23,156 bases of DNA from the NCBI GenBank assembly GCA_016946835.1, contig JACVTC010000391.1:10001-33156 (forward strand). The letters are read 5' to 3'. Shown here in pieces: positions 19,425-23,156 of the stretch (within the stretch, counting starts at the first letter, position 1; the number at the start of each line of letters is the position of its first letter). This DNA is from Neocallimastix lanati (nom. inval.) (taxonomy: Eukaryota > Neocallimastigomycota > Neocallimastigomycetes > Neocallimastigales > Neocallimastigaceae). A program made the translations under genes and the position numbers. Below the pieces are notes generated by a model. It saw nothing but the letters and a program-made list of their open reading frames with translations, did no database searches and was not told the origin of the DNA.

Positions 19425-21163
19425 TGAACGATTTAATGGTATACTTATAAGTGCTTGTTAAATCCCATATGCAATGATTCCAAATTAAGAAAAGAATATT
19501 TAAAGGGGAATGCCACTGATGCAGTCAACTATTTTCCATAACTGTATTTATATATAATTTATCACCAATCATCAAATGATTTATTCTCGTTCAGTTGAAT
19601 TTTTTTCGAGGATACTCCTGGAAACTTCAAACTATCTCTTTCTACTCCACAAAAAAATTTTCAAATTTCATTCCAAATTCTGAAATGAGGGGGAGTGACA
19701 TCTTTTTATTTAAAAATTTTTTAGTAAACTAAATAATTTCCAATTTAATCAATGAAAATACATATTTTTAACACAATAGTAAAAATTATATAATTGACAA
19801 ATACACTAGTGATAATTCTATAAAAATAATAGAGCAATAAACGATAATTCCAGTGTTGACAACAATACGAATATTGACATTAATAGTAAAAGTAATATGA
19901 ATTAAATCATATCTCCAATATCGAATCAAAACATATCAACAATTATAATAACATTAATAATAATAATAGACCCAACATAAAATCATACAGAAATAACACA
20001 CATGAAAAGAACCCACATTATAACAATAACGAATTAAGGAGAACCAAAAGACTTTGATGATATCTTTTACCTCCCTGATAAAGAAGAATGAATAAATGCC
20101 ATAAATGAAAAACTTTACACTATGAGGAAATTTAAGGAAGTTTAATTCTTACCAAATGATGTCAATATTGTATCCTGCAAATGAGTATTTAAGTATAAAA
20201 GGGATTCAAAAACGTCAAAAATAGAAATATTATAAAAAGAAAAGCTTGACTACTTGCAAAAGGTTTTAACCAAAGATACCGTATCAATTATTCTTTTACC
20301 TTTTCACCAACATTAAAAATTAGATTCATTACGTATAATTATTGCAATCGCAGTCCAGAGAGAATATAAAATAGTAGAGATTGATATCAATGCGCCATAC
20401 TTAAATGCTGAAATTAAATGAAGATATCTACATTGAAGCACCAAAGTGAAATCCTATGTATAATAAAGGATACTTTAAAATTGAACAAGGCTCTTTGTGA
20501 GTTTTAACAAGCAGGTATGAGAGTGGAACGAAACCTTAAATAATACATTGATAAAAATGGATTTTCGAAGATTGATAAATGAACCTTGTATTTATATTAA
20601 AGAAAATAACTCAAAAGAAATCATATGCATAATAGACATATATGTGGACGACATATTACTTACAGGTAAGGCAAAAGAAATTATGTATGTAAATAAGAAC
20701 ATATTAAAATGTATTTCAATATAAAAGATAAAGGAGATGTCGATTTCGTAATAGGAATAAAATTAGAGAAATGACATGATGGGTATATTCTTCATCAAAA
20801 ATAGTACATTTAAGATTTATTTGTCAAATTCAAACAATCTAATTCTCCGCCTATCATAAAATTTAAAATCTAATGAGAATTCTGAACTACGAAAAGGAAC
20901 ATGTGACGAAACATTATACAGAAGTGAAATAGGTAATTTAATTTTTCTAGCAGTTTGTACCAGATTGGATATAATATTTTGCTGTCAACAAAGCAGCAAG
21001 AAGAAGCAAGAATCCTTAACATTAGAGGACTACAGTGTGATTGTGCCAAGCATAGTTTATGGTATATTAATATTTTAAATGAATTTAAACATAAAAGATA
21101 AGTTATGTTACTATTAATATCGACAATAAGGCAGCAATTTATAACTGTTAAAATCAATCCATA
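19402..21163 (+). pseudogene. Copia pol remnant: integrase tail, reverse transcriptase, RNase H
   Basis: Starts with PQENGPAERFNG (19405-19440), the integrase segment holding the catalytic Glu; the N-terminal zinc-binding part and first two Asp are not seen upstream. After an Asn-rich linker come EPKDFDDIFYLPDKEE and INAINEKLYTMRKFK near 20047-20145. RT proper follows with KGFNQRY, FTFSPTLK, VEIDINAPYLNAEIK and YVDDILLTGKAKEI (YVDD codons at 20641-20652), then NIKDKGDVDFVIGIKLE. RNase H residues IDNKAAIYNC sit at about 21119-21148, then NQSINPK, where the 449-bp insertion breaks it. Many stops and shifts are present. The spacing and order match element A, and the protein would be the same type of RT-RNase H. 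Confidence 0.85.
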
Positions 21164-21175
21164 AATCCTAAGATC

Positions 21176-21178
<3 letters not shown>
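21164..21178. repeat. Left copy of 15-bp target-site duplication
   Basis: AATCCTAAGATCTGA, identical to 21628-21642, bounding the poly(T) end of the insertion. The sequence corresponds to the element B RNase H codons just after INPK, so it belongs to the target. Confidence 0.8.
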
Positions 21179-21214
<36 letters not shown>

Positions 21215-21627
21215 GACAGCAAACTTGTTTCATTTTTATTAATTAAATATTTGATAAAATACATGTAATAAAATTATAAAAAAAAAAAAAGATAAAAAAA
21301 TAAACAAAAAATAAAACACAAAATAAAAATAAAATAATGGTATAATATATTCTAGTTTCATTTAATTAATATTTGTAAGACTTCACAAGGGCATTATTAT
21401 ACTGAAGTATAATAATTAACTTTGACTTCGCAATGTTAATCATAATTTTAAGATACAAAATTATGATCTTCATTGGTGCGCTAGCCCTGCTGGCCTGTCT
21501 TACTGTTTCTTCAGCATTGACGCTCTTGGTAGTAGTAGTACGATTCGATTTGAACCTATTGAACAAAGACCATTGCTGGCCAATAGCAATAGGTATAATC
21601 GATTGGAGAAGTGCCGCAGTAACCACT
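21179..21627 (-). mobile_element. Retrocopy with poly(A) tail inserted in element B
   Basis: 449 bp lying between perfect 15-bp direct repeats. On the minus strand it begins AGTGGTTACTGCGGCACTTC, is GC-richer than its surroundings for about 260 bp, becomes AT-rich, has AATAAA at 21240-21235 and ends 23 nt later in 33 A (21211-21179). These are the marks of an mRNA or SINE copied by a LINE-type machinery. An open frame 21626-21366 (QQWSLFNRFKSNRTTTTKSV and on) ends about 155 nt before the tail; another frame starts SGYCGTSPIDYTYC, faintly like a chitin-binding hevein motif. GGTTCAAATCG resembles a pol III B box, so a SINE is an alternative. The source gene was not recognised and the copy is probably 5'-truncated. 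Confidence 0.65.
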
Positions 21628-21642
21628 AATCCTAAGATCTGA
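21628..21642. repeat. Right copy of 15-bp target-site duplication
   Basis: AATCCTAAGATCTGA, a perfect repeat of 21164-21178. Downstream sequence (CCAATTAAGAGTCT) is weakly alignable to the element A RNase H segment after SKHIDIKYH, consistent with the target continuing across the insertion. Confidence 0.8.
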
Positions 21643-21762
21643 ATTTAATAAAGCTAACCAATTAAGAGTCTCAGTTGATTCATATAATTTATAATTAAAA
21701 AGTACCTTAATTTAAGCCTCTTCACCGCTACGAAATCATACAAGACTTTTTAACTTAGCTAA
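21643..21762 (+). other. Degraded end of element B, possible LTR or RNase H tail
   Basis: Contains ATTAAGAGTCTCAG, identical to 17350-17363. It may be the RNase H tail (CCAATTAAGAGTCT against CCATATAAGAAGTCT in element A) or an LTR/leader piece. No polypurine tract or TG terminus could be placed. Confidence 0.3.
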
Positions 21763-21966
21763 AGGACTAACGTCCTCCATGGAAAGTCCAACTTTAATGA
21801 GTGGAAATTTCTTATAGAACCATACCAATACCGCCTGCTAAATGTCAAGGCATTAAAGAATTCATGGAAGTCTCCAGTCCAGGTCGTAGAAAAACTCAAT
21901 GACCAAAGGCAAAGGTTTTATTACAATCCTAACGCCAACAATTTGACTAACATAGTAATTAATTAC
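21763..21966 (+). pseudogene. 68-codon unidentified open stretch
   Basis: An open frame of near-normal GC in AT-rich DNA, including GKSNFNEWKFLIEPYQYR, NVKALKNSWKSPVQVVEKLN and RFYYNPNANNLTNIV. NFNEWKFLIE faintly recalls the gag N-terminal W region (NY-SWKNNM in element A), which would fit the start of element C, but the distance to the zinc knuckle (about 130 codons) is short for that. No start codon precedes it. Identity is open. Confidence 0.35.
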
Positions 21967-22160
21967 TAAATAAATTAATTAATTTACCAAAAAAATATTA
22001 TAGCAAGCTCCTGTCTGCATTTATTCAAAAAGAAAAAAAAAAAAAAAAAAAAAAAAAAAAACACAACAACCATAATAACAATAGCTCTGACTCCTAGAAC
22101 AGAAGAAAGCTAAAATAGTAACCAATATAATAAAAAATAATTATAAAGGCAATATTAAAA
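21967..22160. other. AT-rich stretch within or before element C gag
   Basis: Contains a poly(A) run at about 22030-22060 and the peptide-like fragment TIALTPRTEES. It may be decayed gag sequence before the knuckle. Confidence 0.35.
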
Positions 22161-22167
22161 AATATAT

Positions 22168-23156
22168 TGACATATTTATGAAGTTAAAGGACACTCTACC
22201 AGAGACTGTATTTATAATATGAAAAAAAAATTGAATAATAATATAAAGAGGTAAGAAAAAATTAAAGTAATGACCAAATTAAAAAAATTATCTAAAGATT
22301 TTTTTTTTATATTTAGTGTATAAAATTCTTGATCCAGAGAGTGCCACCAACTATAACGATAATTTTGATTTTGAAAACATAAAAGCTTCTAATAAATAAA
22401 AAAAAAAAAGAAAATAAACGTTAATGACATACCTAAGTTCTCTCTTAATTAAATGAATATATGAGTAATGAATTCATTATTCTAGAAGAAATAATAATTC
22501 TTAAAAAAAAAAAAAAAGCAAGAATTATATGAAAACAAATATCAATTATTGTGAAGAGGACGATAATATTAGTGAAGGATTATATGATACCGGTACTGGA
22601 AAACATACAACTAATGATTTTTTACTATGTTAAATAATTTTAGGAGTTAACACTGTAAAAATTAAATTAAGATGTGCCAATGGGACGATGTGTAGCTTCG
22701 AGGGATATATAGTATTTCGAATGCTTTCCTTAATGGAATATATGTATCACAAGACAGACTATTATATTCTAATTCTACAACTAAAATAATATTAATTGGT
22801 ACGAATAGAACTGGCTAAAATAGGATACAGAGTAATTATTGATGCTGATGATTACATATGTATTAGATTTAACCTATAGGTTCCAAAATAATGTATCCAA
22901 GTGTACCATATTTTTCTTCAAATGATCATCATTTCTTAGTAAATACTTTACAAGATTAATAAAAGGAATTAAAAAGAAAATAATAAAAATAATATGTCTT
23001 TAAGCGAAGTTATTGAGCAAAATCCTAGAAATTTGGCATAGAAGACAAGGTCATCATTATTACCTAGAAAACATCAATAAATATCTAAGTTTACATCAAA
23101 TAAAAAGTTCCTAAAAATATCGAACGTAAAGTACGTAAAATATCAAGGAAATCACA
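22168..23156 (+). pseudogene. Copia gag-pol start (element C): knuckle, protease, pre-integrase
   Basis: 22168-22209 reads as a CCHC knuckle with its first two Cys codons mutated (TGA and TAT), leaving xHIxEVKGHSTRDC. From ATG 22529 an open stretch contains EEDDNISEGLYDTGTGKHTT, the aspartic protease active-site region (DTG at 22586-22594), then VNTVKIKLRCANGTMCSFEG. Further on, IGYRVIIDADDYICIRF resembles the usual region between protease and integrase. 23010-23085 gives LEIWHRRQGHHYYLENINKY, the GAG-pre-integrase motif (W at 23034). The order gag, protease, pre-integrase is that of copia. Stops and frameshifts are frequent. The element continues past the right edge, where integrase and RT would be expected. 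Confidence 0.75.

Larger units (their letters stand above)
17340..21700 (+). mobile_element. Ty1/copia element (element B), carrying foreign coding sequence
   Basis: Order on the plus strand: an LTR/leader-like stretch sharing ATTAAGAGTCTCA with other copies, a hairpin array, scaffoldin-like coding remnants, the integrase tail, RT and RNase H. RT and RNase H residues are very close to element A, for example DNKAAIYNC and NQSINPK, so A and B belong to one family. Gag, protease and the first part of integrase are not seen. A 449-bp retrocopy interrupts the RNase H part. The exact left and right ends are uncertain because no TG...CA pair could be fixed. Confidence 0.6.

Noticed and set aside
20870-21157. 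Minus-strand 95-codon frame
   Set aside because: Antisense to the RT-RNase H region of element B.
21433-21642. Plus-strand frame resembling a signal peptide (IGALALLACLTVSSA)
   Set aside because: The poly(A), AATAAA and insertion polarity put the transcript on the minus strand; the frame also runs through the target-site duplication.
1-23156. CRISPR arrays, intact tRNA genes, bacterial operon signals
   Set aside because: None seen; repeats are eukaryotic-style simple repeats and retroelements.
1-23156. Dictyostelid origin
   Set aside because: Composition fits, but the scaffoldin-like repeats favour a gut fungus. Not excluded.

Overview
This is a very AT-rich eukaryotic nuclear window, full of poly(A)/poly(T) tracts and simple repeats. 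No intact protein gene is visible. The best-fitting source is an anaerobic gut fungus (Neocallimastigomycota). The evidence is the base composition, the homopolymer landscape, and a decayed gene at 18.1-19.1 kb that reads like the Cys-rich repeats of gut-fungal scaffoldin-type cellulosome proteins. A dictyostelid would share the composition, but I know of no such repeats there. The assignment is an inference.

Layout. 1-9.1 kb is mostly featureless AT-rich DNA. It holds four tandem-repeat blocks (1382-1545, 2471-3005, 4806-5057, 5360-5565), a GC-richer remnant at 730-935, a frameshifted unidentified pseudogene at 3379-3916, a small hairpin-forming island at 7383-7427, a poly(T)-punctuated repeat at 7926-8330 and a stray 28S rRNA fragment (minus strand) at 8419-8505. 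9.1-11.1 kb holds a copia gag scrap and a second unidentified, heavily decayed coding region.

11.49-15.88 kb is a minus-strand Ty1/copia LTR retrotransposon (element A). It has recognisable LTR repeats, a polypurine tract, gag with a zinc knuckle, reverse transcriptase and RNase H. Protease and integrase are absent: gag runs almost directly into the integrase-RT linker. A 1.1-kb leader that is poor in G on the transcript strand lies between the 5' LTR and gag, and carries two short hairpins.

17.3-21.7 kb is a plus-strand relative (element B). It carries an array of the same hairpin motif, then scaffoldin-like sequence where gag-protease-integrase would be expected, then the integrase tail, RT and RNase H. 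Its RNase H is interrupted by a 449-bp insertion with a 33-nt poly(A) tail (minus strand), flanked by perfect 15-bp direct repeats, so it looks like a retrocopy. From about 22.1 kb to the right edge a third copia element (C, plus strand) shows a damaged zinc knuckle, an aspartic protease and a GAG-pre-integrase motif, and runs off the window.

Overall this is a retrotransposon graveyard. Pol is broken in all three elements, so none looks autonomous. Many lesions sit in A or T runs, so some frameshifts could be assembly errors rather than real decay.
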